Assembly (NCBI RefSeq): GCF_002157145.1 | Contig: NZ_CP021361.1 | Span: forward strand, 62,001-126,000 | Reading direction: 5' to 3' | Length of the DNA stretch: 64,000 nt | Source of the DNA: Acidovorax carolinensis | GTDB taxonomy: Bacteria; Pseudomonadota; Gammaproteobacteria; Burkholderiales; Burkholderiaceae_C | In this document: piece after piece, positions 33,111-41,771 of the stretch | Numbering within the stretch: the stretch's first letter is position 1 | Layout of the letters: each line of letters starts with the position of its first letter | Position numbers and translations under genes: made by a program | The notes under the pieces: generated by a model | The model's database searches: none | What the model was told of the DNA's origin: nothing | Seen by the model: the letters and a program-made list of their open reading frames with translations, nothing else

Positions 33111-33725
33111 ATGCAAATGCCGAAACCCAAGGTTTCCTTCAAGGAACAAATGCACCTGGCGCGTGAAGACGCCATTTTGCAATCCACCTGCCGCCTGCTG
33201 GGCGAAAAGTCCTTCGATGCGATGACGATGGACGATGTCGCCAACGCCGTGGGCATCGCCAAGGCCAGTCTGTACAAGCACTTTGCCAGCAAGGAAGACC
33301 TGTGCTGTGCCGCCATGATCCAGATCCTGGGACGTGTGCGCGCCTATCTGGGCACCCTGCCTGCGGACATGCCGCCGCAGGGCAAGCTGCGCGATCTGGT
33401 GCGCTGGTCGCTTGAGCGGCTGATCACCAACGAAATGCCGCTGTTGCCCAGCCGCAATTCCACCCTGCGGGCGGTGCTGCTGGCCAACAAGGAGTACCTG
33501 GACGGGTTGGTGACGGTGAGCGACCAGATTGGGCAGTGGATTACCGAAGCGCAGGCGCAAGGCGACATCAATCCCGCGCTGCCGCCGCTGGTGGTGCTGT
33601 ACACCCTGTTTGCCCGCGCGTGTGATCCCGTGGTGGGCTTCCTCAAGGAGGGTGGCCAGTATTCGGATGCGGAAATCGTGGACCTGGTGGTGCGCACCTG
33701 TTTTGACGGACTGGCCGCTCGCTAG
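33111..33725 (+). CDS. TetR/AcrR-family transcriptional regulator
   Basis: A 204-residue regulator. The N-terminal helix-turn-helix is at about 30-70 (FDAMTMDDVANAVGIAKASLYKHFASKEDL, shortened here to its core VGIAKASLYKHFASK). The C-terminal ligand-binding domain is helical and ends in a region typical of YbiH-type members (LVVRTCFDGLAA). A TATAAG sequence lies 14 bases before the ATG, so the leader is very short. The effector is unknown. A strong bidirectional terminator follows. Confidence 0.92.
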   Translation: MQMPKPKVSFKEQMHLAREDAILQSTCRLLGEKSFDAMTMDDVANAVGIAKASLYKHFASKEDLCCAAMIQILGRVRAYLGTLPADMPPQGKLRDLVRWSLERLITNEMPLLPSRNSTLRAVLLANKEYLDGLVTVSDQIGQWITEAQAQGDINPALPPLVVLYTLFARACDPVVGFLKEGGQYSDAEIVDLVVRTCFDGLAAR

Positions 33726-33750
33726 CGGCGCAGTCCCACCCTTGTTTCTT

Positions 33751-33782
33751 AAAAAATGAGCCCGGCATGCCGGGCTCTTTTG
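33751..33782. terminator. Bidirectional intrinsic terminator
   Basis: A run of A, then GAGCCCGGCATGCCGGGCTC (33758-33777, fully self-complementary), then a T-run. It lies between the convergent TetR and fasciclin genes and can serve both. Confidence 0.9.
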
Positions 33783-33805
33783 CGGGTGACTGGCCGTGTC
33801 GCGAT

Positions 33806-34744
33806 CTACTGGGGCAGGATCACCTTGTCCACCCCATGAATCACGCCATTGCTGGTGAACACATCGGTGGCGACGATGTTGCTCGTGCGCTGCTTCTGGT
33901 CGGTGATGACCAGGCTGGAGTTCACGGTGAAGCTTTGGCCCTGCACGGTGGTGATGGCAGCGTTGACGGGAACCTCGGCCTTGAGCACGCGCGCCGGAAC
34001 CACGTGGTAGGTGAGCACCTTGGTCAGCAAGGCGGTGTCCGCCAGCAGGGCCGCCTTGGTCACGCCCAGTTCGGTCAGCATCGCGGCAAACGCCGCATTG
34101 GTGGGCGCAAACACCGTGAACGGGCCCGTGCCCTGCAAGGTGCTCACCAGGCCTGCAGCGACCACGGCCTCGACGAAGATGCTGAAGTCCGGCAGTGCCG
34201 ACGCCGTGGCCACGATGTCCTTGTCGGCCGGCAGCAGTACGTGGTCCACCAGGTGCACCACGCCGTTGCTGGCCTGGATGTCGGTGGCGGTGATGGTGCT
34301 GATGCGGTTGCGGCTGTCGGTGATCTTCAGGCCGTTGGCCGACTCGATCTTGAAGAAACCACCCGATACCGGCGTGATGGCCTTGCCCAGCGGCACATCG
34401 GCGCGTGCCACCTTGCTTCCGAGCACATGGTAGGTCAGCACTGCTGTCAACAATGGCTTGTTGGCCAGCAAGGCCTCCTTGGTGACGCCCAGTTCGGTCA
34501 GCAGTGCTGCGAAGGCCGCGTTGGTGGGGGCAAACACCGTGAGCGTGCCCGTGCTCAGGGTGGGGGCCAGATCGGCGGCCACCACGGCTTCGACGAGGAT
34601 GCTCAGGTCGGGGTTGCTTTGCGCCAGCTCGACGATGTTGCGCTGGGGCGCATCATCGCCGCCCCCGCAGGCCTGCAGCAGGGTGGTGCTGGCACCCAGG
34701 GCTGCGGCCAGCAAGACGGTACGGCGGTTGAAGGCAGCGTTCAT
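33806..34744 (-). CDS. Two-domain fasciclin (FAS1) lipoprotein
   Basis: A 312-residue surface or periplasmic protein. The N-terminus has a twin-arginine-like RR and a lipobox LLQAC with the acylated cysteine at residue 26, so it is probably a lipoprotein. Two FAS1 domains follow (about 38-172 and 175-311), each with the TVFAPTNAAFA and VLTYHV motifs and ending in a VHLVDHVLLP or IHGVDKVILP segment. FAS1 domains mediate adhesion and binding. The two repeats are similar, pointing to internal duplication. A single-domain FAS1 gene lies just upstream in the same orientation. Confidence 0.93.
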   Translation of the reverse strand: MNAAFNRRTVLLAAALGASTTLLQACGGGDDAPQRNIVELAQSNPDLSILVEAVVAADLAPTLSTGTLTVFAPTNAAFAALLTELGVTKEALLANKPLLTAVLTYHVLGSKVARADVPLGKAITPVSGGFFKIESANGLKITDSRNRISTITATDIQASNGVVHLVDHVLLPADKDIVATASALPDFSIFVEAVVAAGLVSTLQGTGPFTVFAPTNAAFAAMLTELGVTKAALLADTALLTKVLTYHVVPARVLKAEVPVNAAITTVQGQSFTVNSSLVITDQKQRTSNIVATDVFTSNGVIHGVDKVILPQ

Positions 34745-34799
34745 GGTGGCTTCTCCTTGCGCGTGAAGGGTCTGTGAAGTGAACGTGTGCGCCGGTGGC

Positions 34800-35255
34800 T
34801 TACTTGGGCATCAGCACCGTGTCGATGGCGTGGATCACGCCATTGCTGGCCGCCACGTCGGTCGCGATGACCTTGGACTGGTCCACGGTCACTCCCATGC
34901 TGGTGGATACCGTCAGTTCCTGGCCCTGCACGGTTTTCACCTTGCCGGCCTTCACGTCTTTGGCCATGACCTTGCCTGGAACCACGTGGTAGGTCAGCAC
35001 CTTGGTCAGCGCGGCTTTGTCGGCCAGCAGCCCGTCGAGCGTGGCCTTGGGAATCTTGGCGAAGGCCTCATCGGTGGGGGCAAACACCGTGAACGGGCCC
35101 GGGCCCTTGAGGGTGTCCACCAGGCCGGCGGCCTGCACCGCAGCCACCAGGGTCTTGAAGTTGCCCGCCTTGACGGCGGTATCCACGATGTCTTGCGCCA
35201 TGGCGCCGAAGGTGGCGCCTGCTGTCAGGGCGAGTGCAATCAGGGTCTTTTTCAT
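34800..35255 (-). CDS. Single-domain exported fasciclin (FAS1) protein
   Basis: A 151-residue secreted protein with a signal peptide (about 1-20, [20 protein letters not shown]) and one FAS1 domain containing [26 protein letters not shown] and a C-terminal [12 protein letters not shown]. The ATG at 35255 is chosen because it begins a classic signal peptide and has GAGAGGAAC upstream; the frame from 35321 is not supported. It precedes the two-domain lipoprotein gene by 55 bases, so both are probably cotranscribed. Palindromes in the upstream region suggest regulation. Confidence 0.93.
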   Translation of the reverse strand: MKKTLIALALTAGATFGAMAQDIVDTAVKAGNFKTLVAAVQAAGLVDTLKGPGPFTVFAPTDEAFAKIPKATLDGLLADKAALTKVLTYHVVPGKVMAKDVKAGKVKTVQGQELTVSTSMGVTVDQSKVIATDVAASNGVIHAIDTVLMPK

Positions 35256-35335
35256 GGTCGTTCCTCTCGGTTTCGGTGGAAATGACACGCCAGGATGGGC
35301 GTGGCGTGAATGTATAACCAATTAGTACGGAAGTA

Positions 35336-35358
35336 AACCATATGGTTATTCAATAACC
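35336..35358. promoter_or_regulatory. Overlapping palindromes upstream of the fasciclin genes
   Basis: AACCATATGGTT (35336-35347) and GGTTATTCAATAACC (35344-35358) are both perfect palindromes and share four bases. A further TATAACC lies just before them at 35313-35319. They are about 80-100 bases upstream of the fasciclin start and look like an operator. Confidence 0.5.
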
Positions 35359-35377
35359 TGTTGGTATTTTCGGGGCG

Positions 35378-35404
35378 AAAAAAAGCCCCACCAGGGCAGG
35401 GCTT
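35378..35404 (-). terminator. Intrinsic terminator of the universal stress protein gene
   Basis: Read on the minus strand, AAGCCC pairs with GGGCTT across a GC-rich loop and is followed by seven T. It lies 19 bases after the universal stress protein stop. Confidence 0.75.
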
Positions 35405-35423
35405 GAGTGGCTGCTACGCCGAC

Positions 35424-35846
35424 TCAGCGCACGATCAGCAGCGGCACCTTGCTGTGGGCCAGCACCTGGGTGGTGACGGATCCCATGACCAGTGTGGCGA
35501 TGGCACCGTGGCCATGCGAGCCCATCACCAGCAGGTCAAACTTGCCCGTGTCGGCCACCTTGGCAATGGTTTCACCCACCGGGCCCACCTTGACGTTGCG
35601 CTTGGGCTGCACACCGTGGCGTGCCAGGAATTTGCACACCGGCGCGAGAATCTTCTCGGCTTCCTCGGCGTGGTAGGTGTCCACCATTTCCTTGCCCAGT
35701 GCGGCGCGTGCGCGTGCCGGCAGGGGCATTTGCACGGTAAGCACGGTGTATTCGTGGTTGCCACCGAGCAACTCTTCATGGGTGGCAAGGTAGGCCAGCA
35801 TTTTCTTGGTGTAGGCGCTGCCATCGACAGCAAGCAGGATGTTCAT
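35424..35846 (-). CDS. Universal stress protein (UspA family)
   Basis: A 140-residue cytoplasmic stress protein. The N-terminus ILLAVDGS and the C-terminal nucleotide-binding pattern G-x2-G-x9-G-S (GSHGHGAIATLVMGS) are intact, so ATP binding is expected. A terminator follows. The gene is transcribed alone between the fasciclin pair and the phosphoesterase gene, all on the minus strand. Confidence 0.93.
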   Translation of the reverse strand: MNILLAVDGSAYTKKMLAYLATHEELLGGNHEYTVLTVQMPLPARARAALGKEMVDTYHAEEAEKILAPVCKFLARHGVQPKRNVKVGPVGETIAKVADTGKFDLLVMGSHGHGAIATLVMGSVTTQVLAHSKVPLLIVR

Positions 35847-35955
35847 GGTGTGTTCTCCGGAATGAGTGGATCAGGCTAATCTGCGCGCGTTGTTGTTGTC
35901 TTGACCTGTGACAGGTTTTCTCGTGCGCTCGGAAAGATTGTCAGCCCTGTGCCCA

Positions 35956-36801
35956 TCATACGGAAATGCAGCATTGCGCCTGGAACAATGCCTGTTCGCC
36001 CTTGCGTGCATAACCGAGCGGATTGGCCACCACGCGGCATTGCCAGGGTGCGCCCTGCCCGTCGGTACCCGACGCCATGTAGTCGCTGGGTGCATGCAGG
36101 TGGCCGTGCAGCCACAGCCGGGTCAGCGGCAGCAGATCGTCCAGCGCGTTGCAGAAACCGGCGGTGCCGGGCACCAGCCCATAGCGCGGATCGGCACTGC
36201 GCAAACTGGGTGCGAAATGGGTGACGGCCACCGTGGACCCGCTGTGGGGGCAGGCCAGCGCTTCACGCAGCCATTGCTGGCACAGCAACGCCTGTGCCCG
36301 CACCTGGTCTGCCAGAAAAGGCTCGCCCAGGCGCGTTCCGCCGGTCTTGCGCAGGTAGAAGTTGGCGGCGCGAAAGGCCTTGTCGCGCAGCTTGAGGCGC
36401 CGCGTGAGGTCGGTGCTGCCTTCGTGATCGGCCAGGGCGTCGAAGTCGCTCCAGAGCGTGGTGCCGACAAAGCGTACGCCGTCCAGCACCAGGGATTCGC
36501 GTTCCAGCCAGGCGATGCCCAACTGGTCGCAGACCGTGCGCAGCCGGTGGTGGGCCGCGTCGAAATCCTGTGCATCGTATTCGTGGTTTCCGGGCACGAA
36601 CAGCACGGGCACGGGCCAGCCGGCAAATTGCGGCAACGGAGAAAAGCGCTCCAGCCCAAAGGCCTGGTCGGTGAGCTGGCCGCCTGCCTGGTAAGAGCCG
36701 ATGTCGCCGGCCAGCACCAGCACATTCGCTGCCGGGGCAGGCTCGGGCGTGAAATGGGGATGCGCCTCAAGGTGCAGGTCGGACAGCAGCTGAATCTTCA
36801 T
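35956..36801 (-). CDS. Metallophosphoesterase (calcineurin-like)
   Basis: A 281-residue protein of the calcineurin-like phosphoesterase superfamily. The metal-ligand blocks are all present: SDLHLE near residue 7, LAGDIGS near 30, PGNHEYD near 70, the VTHFAPS histidine, and HGHLHAP near 235. Two divalent metals are expected in the active site; the substrate is unknown. The ATG at 36801 begins the first strand (MKIQLLSDLH), so the longer frame to 37131, which overlaps the LysR gene, is rejected. It lies 31 bases after the LysR gene on the same strand. Confidence 0.9.
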   Translation of the reverse strand: MKIQLLSDLHLEAHPHFTPEPAPAANVLVLAGDIGSYQAGGQLTDQAFGLERFSPLPQFAGWPVPVLFVPGNHEYDAQDFDAAHHRLRTVCDQLGIAWLERESLVLDGVRFVGTTLWSDFDALADHEGSTDLTRRLKLRDKAFRAANFYLRKTGGTRLGEPFLADQVRAQALLCQQWLREALACPHSGSTVAVTHFAPSLRSADPRYGLVPGTAGFCNALDDLLPLTRLWLHGHLHAPSDYMASGTDGQGAPWQCRVVANPLGYARKGEQALFQAQCCISV

Positions 36802-36832
36802 GACGGGGAAAGTCTGTGGCGGGGCTTTTCGC

Positions 36833-37789
36833 CTAGTTCGGGAAAGTGTGCCGTGCGGCCCGTGCCAGGCCCAGCAACAACCAGTCAATGGCCGCCTGCT
36901 GCGGGCCACGCCGGCGCCACAGCGCATCCACATGCACCGCTGGCACATCCAGGGGCAGGGTGTGGAGCACCAGGGCGTCGGCGATGCCGGTGACGGGCAC
37001 AAAGTGGCGCGGCAGCACGGTGAGCAGGTCGGAGTTGGCAACCACCCGCCCCGCAGTGAAAAACTGGTTGACGGTGAGCACCACGCGCCGCTCGCGCCCC
37101 AGGGACGCCAGGGCTTCGTCGATGAAACCAAACGGGCGACCCGAAAAGCTCACCAGCATATGGCGGGCGAGGCAAAACTGGTCCAGCGTCAGCGGTTCCC
37201 CCGCCAGAGGATGGCCCTGGCGCATCACGCAAACATATTCGCCGTCGTAGATGCGGCGGCTGTCAAAGGCGATCACGCTCCCCGACTGCGCCCGTGCCGT
37301 CAGATCGGCCAGCACGGCAGGAAAGTAGCCCACGGCCATGTCGGCGGATTCTTCTTCGAGAAGACGGCGGGGGTCGCGAGTGGTGAGTGGCAGTACCCGC
37401 ACCGAAATGCCGGGCGCCTCGCGCTCCATGATTTCGACCAGCCCGGGCACCAGCGTAGCGGCAGTGGCATCGGCCATGGCCAGCACAAAAGTGGATGTGG
37501 CCGTGGCCGGCTCGAACACGCCGGGCGCCAGTGACTCCTGCAATTGCGCCAGCGCTTCGCGCACCGGGGGCCACAGCGCCAGCGCACGGTGGGTGGGCTC
37601 GACCCCGTGGCCGCTGCGCACCACCAGGTCGTCGCCAAGCACATCGCGCAGGCGCCGCAGCGCGTTGCTGACGGCCGGTTGCGTGAGCGACAGCTTGTGC
37701 GCGGCCCGTGTCAGGCTGCGCTCTGCCATCACCTCGTCAAAGACGCGCAACAGATTCAGGTCGAGCGAGCGGAAGTTCACGGGGGTCAT
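36833..37789 (-). CDS. LysR-family transcriptional regulator (NodD-like group)
   Basis: A 318-residue regulator with an N-terminal helix-turn-helix (SLTRAAHKLSLTQPAVSNAL) typical of the NodD/LinR branch, which often responds to aromatic or phenolic compounds. The substrate-binding domain follows from about residue 95. It is divergent from a small membrane protein gene, the intervening region having two palindromes that may be its operators. The phosphoesterase gene is downstream. Confidence 0.91.
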   Translation of the reverse strand: MTPVNFRSLDLNLLRVFDEVMAERSLTRAAHKLSLTQPAVSNALRRLRDVLGDDLVVRSGHGVEPTHRALALWPPVREALAQLQESLAPGVFEPATATSTFVLAMADATAATLVPGLVEIMEREAPGISVRVLPLTTRDPRRLLEEESADMAVGYFPAVLADLTARAQSGSVIAFDSRRIYDGEYVCVMRQGHPLAGEPLTLDQFCLARHMLVSFSGRPFGFIDEALASLGRERRVVLTVNQFFTAGRVVANSDLLTVLPRHFVPVTGIADALVLHTLPLDVPAVHVDALWRRRGPQQAAIDWLLLGLARAARHTFPN

Positions 37790-37814
37790 GGGGTTGGAGT
37801 ATCACTGATATGAA

Positions 37815-37827
37815 TGAATCTGATTCA
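37815..37827. promoter_or_regulatory. Palindrome TGAATC-T-GATTCA
   Basis: A perfect 6-base dyad 26 bases upstream of the LysR start, a likely autoregulatory LysR site. Confidence 0.45.
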
Positions 37828-37847
37828 CAATATAAAGTTGAAAGGTT

Positions 37848-37863
37848 TTAGGGTAAACCCTAA
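37848..37863. promoter_or_regulatory. Palindrome TTAGGGTAAACCCTAA
   Basis: A perfect 16-base palindrome 54 bases upstream of the small membrane protein gene. Its core GGGTAAACCCT also occurs upstream of the succinate CoA-transferase gene at 5920-5930. Confidence 0.5.
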
Positions 37864-37916
37864 TATCACTCCATCGCCCGGCAATCTCGCCAAAAGCGTT
37901 TGGAAAGGGACTTCAA

Positions 37917-38357
37917 ATGACCAGTTTTGCACATGTGGATTACCCCACACAGCACCCCGGCGTGATCCGGGCCGAGAACGCCTTTGCGGCGCTGAAGAAT
38001 ATTGCCGCCGGTTTTGATGGTGCGCGGGGCGCAGCCTCGCTGATGCTGGCCGCAGCGGTTGCAGCACTGCTCGTGGTGGCCAACCAGGTGATCGACACTT
38101 GGGGTGACGGCCATCTGCTGGCCGCCTGGATGGTGTTGTGGGTCGTGGCGTTTGCCGCCATCGCCCTGCTCGCCACGCCAGCGCGCCGCGCGTCCATGGC
38201 GCTGCGCACGGCTTACAAGGCCTGGATGGAAAGCCGCCGCCAGGCCGCTGAAGACCAGCGCACCTGGAATGCCGCCCTGCAGGATGCCCGCATGATGGCT
38301 GACCTGAGCCGTGCCATGAGCGCTGCGGCCACGCAAGATATCCGCAAGGACTACTGA
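37917..38357 (+). CDS. Small membrane protein of unknown function
   Basis: A 146-residue protein with two hydrophobic segments (about 39-57 and 69-86, LMLAAAVAALLVVAN and WMVLWVVAFAAIALL) and a charged C-terminal region with an alpha-helical pattern (ARRASMALRTAYKAWMESRR onward). The family is not recognised with confidence; similar small proteins are widespread in Comamonadaceae. It has its own promoter region with palindromes and a strong terminator, so it is an independently expressed unit. Confidence 0.8.
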   Translation: MTSFAHVDYPTQHPGVIRAENAFAALKNIAAGFDGARGAASLMLAAAVAALLVVANQVIDTWGDGHLLAAWMVLWVVAFAAIALLATPARRASMALRTAYKAWMESRRQAAEDQRTWNAALQDARMMADLSRAMSAAATQDIRKDY

Positions 38358-38408
38358 GCGCCGCATCGTCGCCATGCGCCGCCGGCGTTACCCGGTGGCG
38401 CAACACTG

Positions 38409-38437
38409 AAAGCCGTGGCACTGACCACGGCTTTTTT
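38409..38437 (+). terminator. Intrinsic terminator after the small membrane protein gene
   Basis: AAGCCGTGG and CCACGGCTT form the stem with a 6-base loop, followed by six T. Confidence 0.9.
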
Positions 38438-38472
38438 CATGGTCGCTCGCCACAGCCAATACTGGGCCCATG

Positions 38473-38507
38473 AAAAAGCCGCCTCGCCCAAGGATGGGCA
38501 GGCGGCT
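38473..38507 (-). terminator. Intrinsic terminator of pckG
   Basis: On the minus strand AGCCGCCT pairs with AGGCGGCT, with a second stem of GCCCA/TGGGC inside, followed by five T. It lies about 80 bases after the pckG stop. Confidence 0.85.
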
Positions 38508-38587
38508 CGCACGCATTTTCGAATTGCCCGGTAGTGCCGCCCGAAGCATGTGCGCTCCGGTGCAGCGAAACCCCGAGGGCGCAGGCG

Positions 38588-40462
38588 TCAGACAGATGCG
38601 AGGCGCTTTTCGATGGCGGCCCGGGTTTCCAGCAGTTCCTTGGGCAGGTGATAGGCCAGCTGTTCGAAGTGCGCATCGTGCAGCTTGAGTTCTTCCACCC
38701 ATGCCGCCTTGTCGATGTGGGTCACGGTCTGGAACTGCTGGGCGTTGAAGGGGAGGCCCGTCCAGTTGATCTCGGCATAGTGCGGCGCGATGCCGAACAT
38801 CGTGTCCTGGCCCTTGGCCTGGCCTTCGATGCGGTCGATCATCCATTTGAGCACACGCATGTTCTCGCCGTAGCCGGGCCAGACGAACTTGCCGTCTTCG
38901 CCCTTGCGGAACCAGTTCACGCAGAAGATCTTGGGCAGCTGGTGGCCCGTGGCTTCGAGCTTGTGTTCCATGTCCAGCCAGTGCTGGAAGTAGTCGCTCA
39001 TGTTGTAGCCGCAGAACGGCAGCATGGCGAACGGGTCGCGGCGCACCACGCCCTGCGCGCCAAAGGCGGCGGCGGTGGTCTCACTGCCCATGGTGGCGGC
39101 CATGTACACGCCTTCCATCCAGGTGCGGGCCTCGGTCACCAGCGGCACGGTGGTCGAACGGCGGCCACCGAAGATGAAGGCATCGATGGCCACGCCATTG
39201 GCGTCGTCCCACTGGGGGTCGAGCGCCGGGTTGTTGGTGGCGGCCACGGTGAAGCGCGAATTGGGGTGTGCGGCCTTGGCGCCGGTCTGCTTGGCGATCT
39301 CGGGCGTCCAGTCCTTGCCCTGCCAGTCGATCAGGTGGGCGGGGATGCCACCGCCGTCTTTCTCCATGCCTTCCCACCACACGTCGCCGTCGTCCGTCAG
39401 GGCCACATTGGTGAAGATCACGTCCTTGTCCAGGCTGCGCATGCAGTTGGGGTTGGTGTGCATGTTGGTGCCGGGGGCCACGCCAAAGTAGCCCGCTTCG
39501 GGGTTGATGGCGTACATCTTGCCGTCGGTGTGGGGCTTGATCCAGGCAATGTCGTCACCGATGGTGGTGACTTTCCAGCCCGCAAAACCGGCTTCGGGCG
39601 GCACCAGCATCGAAAAATTGGTCTTGCCGCAGGCGCTGGGGAAGGCCGCGGCGACGTGGTATTTCTTGCCCTCAGGGTTGGTCACGCCCAGGATGAGCAT
39701 GTGTTCGGCCAGCCAGCCCTGGTCGCGGCCCATGGTGGAGGCGATGCGCAGCGCCAGGCACTTCTTGCCCAGCAGGGCGTTGCCGCCGTATCCCGAGCCG
39801 TACGACCAGATTTCGCGCGTTTCGGGGTAGTGCACGATGTACTTGACCTTGGGGTTGCAAGGCCAGCTGGTAGTGTCTTTTTCGCCAGCGGCCAGCGGCG
39901 CGCCCACGGTGTGCATGCAGGGCACAAACTCGCCGTCCACGCCCAGCACGTCGTACACGGCCTTGCCCATGCGCGTCATGAGGCGCTGGTTCACTGCCAC
40001 GTAGGCGCTGTCGGTCAGTTCCACGCCAATGTGGGCGATGTGGCTGCCCAGCGGGCCCATGGAAAACGGCACCACATACATGGTGCGGCCCTTCATACAG
40101 CCGTCGAACAGGGGCTGCAGCGTGGCGCGCATTTCGGACGGAGCCATCCAGTTGTTGGTCGGGCCGGCGTCTTCCTTCTGGGCAGAGCAGATGTAGGTGC
40201 GGTCTTCCACGCGGGCTACGTCCGACGGGTCGGAGCAGGCCAGGAAGCTGCCCGGGCGCTTGGCGGGGTTCAGCTTCTTGAAGGTGCCAGCCTGAACCAG
40301 TTGCTCGCACAGGCGGTCGTATTCCTCCTTCGAGCCATCGCACCAGACGATGCTGTCGGGCTTGCACAGGGCGACCATGTCGGCCACCCAGGCCAGCAGG
40401 CGGGCGTTTTTGACGTAAGCGGGGGCATTGAGATTCAGGCCCTGCATCGTGGGTGCGTTCAT
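38588..40462 (-). CDS. pckG: Phosphoenolpyruvate carboxykinase (GTP)
   Basis: A 624-residue cytoplasmic enzyme that converts oxaloacetate and GTP to phosphoenolpyruvate, the first step of gluconeogenesis. The P-loop FPSACGKTN and the GDDIAWIK metal-binding segment identify the GTP-dependent class. The [14 protein letters not shown] and [14 protein letters not shown] segments of the GTP-PEPCK family are also present. The ATG at 40462 is preceded by GGAAGC; about 60 further codons upstream are open but not conserved. A terminator follows at 38473-38507. Confidence 0.97.
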   Translation of the reverse strand: MNAPTMQGLNLNAPAYVKNARLLAWVADMVALCKPDSIVWCDGSKEEYDRLCEQLVQAGTFKKLNPAKRPGSFLACSDPSDVARVEDRTYICSAQKEDAGPTNNWMAPSEMRATLQPLFDGCMKGRTMYVVPFSMGPLGSHIAHIGVELTDSAYVAVNQRLMTRMGKAVYDVLGVDGEFVPCMHTVGAPLAAGEKDTTSWPCNPKVKYIVHYPETREIWSYGSGYGGNALLGKKCLALRIASTMGRDQGWLAEHMLILGVTNPEGKKYHVAAAFPSACGKTNFSMLVPPEAGFAGWKVTTIGDDIAWIKPHTDGKMYAINPEAGYFGVAPGTNMHTNPNCMRSLDKDVIFTNVALTDDGDVWWEGMEKDGGGIPAHLIDWQGKDWTPEIAKQTGAKAAHPNSRFTVAATNNPALDPQWDDANGVAIDAFIFGGRRSTTVPLVTEARTWMEGVYMAATMGSETTAAAFGAQGVVRRDPFAMLPFCGYNMSDYFQHWLDMEHKLEATGHQLPKIFCVNWFRKGEDGKFVWPGYGENMRVLKWMIDRIEGQAKGQDTMFGIAPHYAEINWTGLPFNAQQFQTVTHIDKAAWVEELKLHDAHFEQLAYHLPKELLETRAAIEKRLASV

Positions 40463-40767
40463 CGGGGAGCTTCCTAAGTTGAAAATCAGTTTTTTCAAAG
40501 GGAGCAGACCGGCAAGCGTGCGGCAAAACCGGGAGCAGATGCAGATCAGTTGCTGAGCGCTGCCTTTGAAAAAACGGCTTTCGTGCTCAGTCGGCGGGCG
40601 GGCACGCGGTGCAGCCCCACACGGTGGAGGCGATGCCACGGATTCCGCAGGTCGGCTGGAATGTCAATTTTATGAATCTGCTGCCCGTTTGTCTGTCAGC
40701 CACGGGGTAAAATCATGCAAAAAAAGCATGAGGTTATGCGGACATTCGGCCCGCTTTGGCTGCAATT
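40463..40767. other. 305-base non-coding stretch between queC and pckG
   Basis: This holds the pckG promoter region. A TTGACA-like sequence is on the minus strand at 40662-40667 with no clear -10 partner. TCATGC-A7-GCATGA near 40713-40731 is a small hairpin that may end queC transcription. No gene is seen. Confidence 0.55.
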
Positions 40768-41472
40768 TCAGGCCTGCGTCGCCCGCCAGCGCTCATACCC
40801 GGCCTTGCGCAGCGTGCAGGCCGGGCAGGTGCCGCAGCCATAGCCCCAGGCGTGCCGCGTGTCGCGCACACCGTGGTAGCAGGTGTGGGATTGCTCCAGC
40901 ACGATGTCCACCAGGGCCTGGCCGCCCAGGGTGTGAGCCAGCTGCCAGGTGTCGGCCTTGTCCAGCCACATCAGCGGCGTCTCGAAGGTGAAGCGCTGCC
41001 CCATGCCCAGCGACATGGCCACCTGCAGGGCCTTCAGGGTGTCATCGCGGCAATCGGGATAGCCCGAAAAATCGGTCTCGCACATGCCGCCCACCAGCGT
41101 GTGCAGCCCGCGCCGGTAGCCCACGGCCGCCGCCAGCTGGAAGAACAGCAGGTTGCGTCCCGGCACAAAGGTGTTGGGCAGGCCAGCGGCATCCATCACG
41201 ATGGCCGTGTCGCGCGTCAGCGCCGTGTCGCTGATCTGGCCGAGCACGGCCAGATCGATCATGTGGTCCTCGCCCAGGCGTTCGCGCCACTGCGGAAAGC
41301 CCGCGCGCAGGGCTGAAAGCACCTCCTGACGCGCCTGCAGCTCCACCTGGTGCCGCTGGCCATAGTCGAAGCCGATGGTTTCGACATGGGCGAAATGCTC
41401 CAGCGCCCAGGCCAGGCAGGTGGTGGAGTCTTGTCCACCAGAGAAAAGTACGAGGGCGTGTCCGGATCGCAT
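40768..41472 (-). CDS. queC: 7-cyano-7-deazaguanine synthase QueC
   Basis: A 234-residue ATP-dependent enzyme that converts 7-carboxy-7-deazaguanine to preQ0 in queuosine tRNA modification. The N-terminal PP-loop SGGQDSTTC (residues 11-19) binds ATP, and the C-terminal zinc-binding cluster [14 protein letters not shown] gives three of the four cysteine ligands, with another just before. The other queuosine genes are not in the window. It follows a small membrane protein gene, from which it is separated by a terminator. Confidence 0.96.
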   Translation of the reverse strand: MRSGHALVLFSGGQDSTTCLAWALEHFAHVETIGFDYGQRHQVELQARQEVLSALRAGFPQWRERLGEDHMIDLAVLGQISDTALTRDTAIVMDAAGLPNTFVPGRNLLFFQLAAAVGYRRGLHTLVGGMCETDFSGYPDCRDDTLKALQVAMSLGMGQRFTFETPLMWLDKADTWQLAHTLGGQALVDIVLEQSHTCYHGVRDTRHAWGYGCGTCPACTLRKAGYERWRATQA

Positions 41473-41501
41473 GGGCGGCTTCTTTCGGAGAGGGTGGGCG
41501 T

Positions 41502-41527
41502 AAAAAAACCCCGCAGTGCGGGGTTTT
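41502..41527. terminator. Intrinsic terminator between the small protein gene and queC
   Basis: AAAACCCCGC and GCGGGGTTTT form a perfect 10-base stem with an AGT loop. T-runs occur on both strands. It ends transcription from the small gene before queC. Confidence 0.9.
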
Positions 41528-41549
41528 CATGGGCGGGGCGGCGTGCGCC

Positions 41550-41696
41550 TCAGGCCATGTTCACGGCAATGAAGGCCAGCAGGAAGATCATGATGGCACC
41601 CACCACAGGCAGCACCACGGGGATCAGCGGGACAACGTTTTCCACAGCGTCGGCGGTGTGCGCTTCGGGTGCGTGCGAGGTGTTGTGGTCAGACAT
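41550..41696 (-). CDS. Small single-span membrane protein
   Basis: A 48-residue protein with a polar His/Ala-rich N-terminus (MSDHNTSHAPEAH) and one hydrophobic helix (PLIPVVLPVVGAIMIFLLAF). TTGGAG lies upstream of the ATG at 41696, and an own terminator follows, so expression is likely. The function is unknown; similar small His-rich proteins accompany membrane complexes, but no neighbour here suggests a partner. Confidence 0.7.
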   Translation of the reverse strand: MSDHNTSHAPEAHTADAVENVVPLIPVVLPVVGAIMIFLLAFIAVNMA

Positions 41697-41771
41697 GGCA
41701 ATGGCTCCAAGGGCGTAATTTGTGTGCAATTCTAGCTGCAGCACCAAAGGTGGCGCGTGCCCGCGGCGTTG

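Noticed and set aside
38534..40477. Open frame of 647 codons antisense to pckG
   Set aside because: It is rich in His, Gly and Arg without any family motif and mirrors the codon bias of pckG. Long antisense frames are common in such GC-rich genes; the same holds for 1206-2582, 4322-5893 and 62348-63949.
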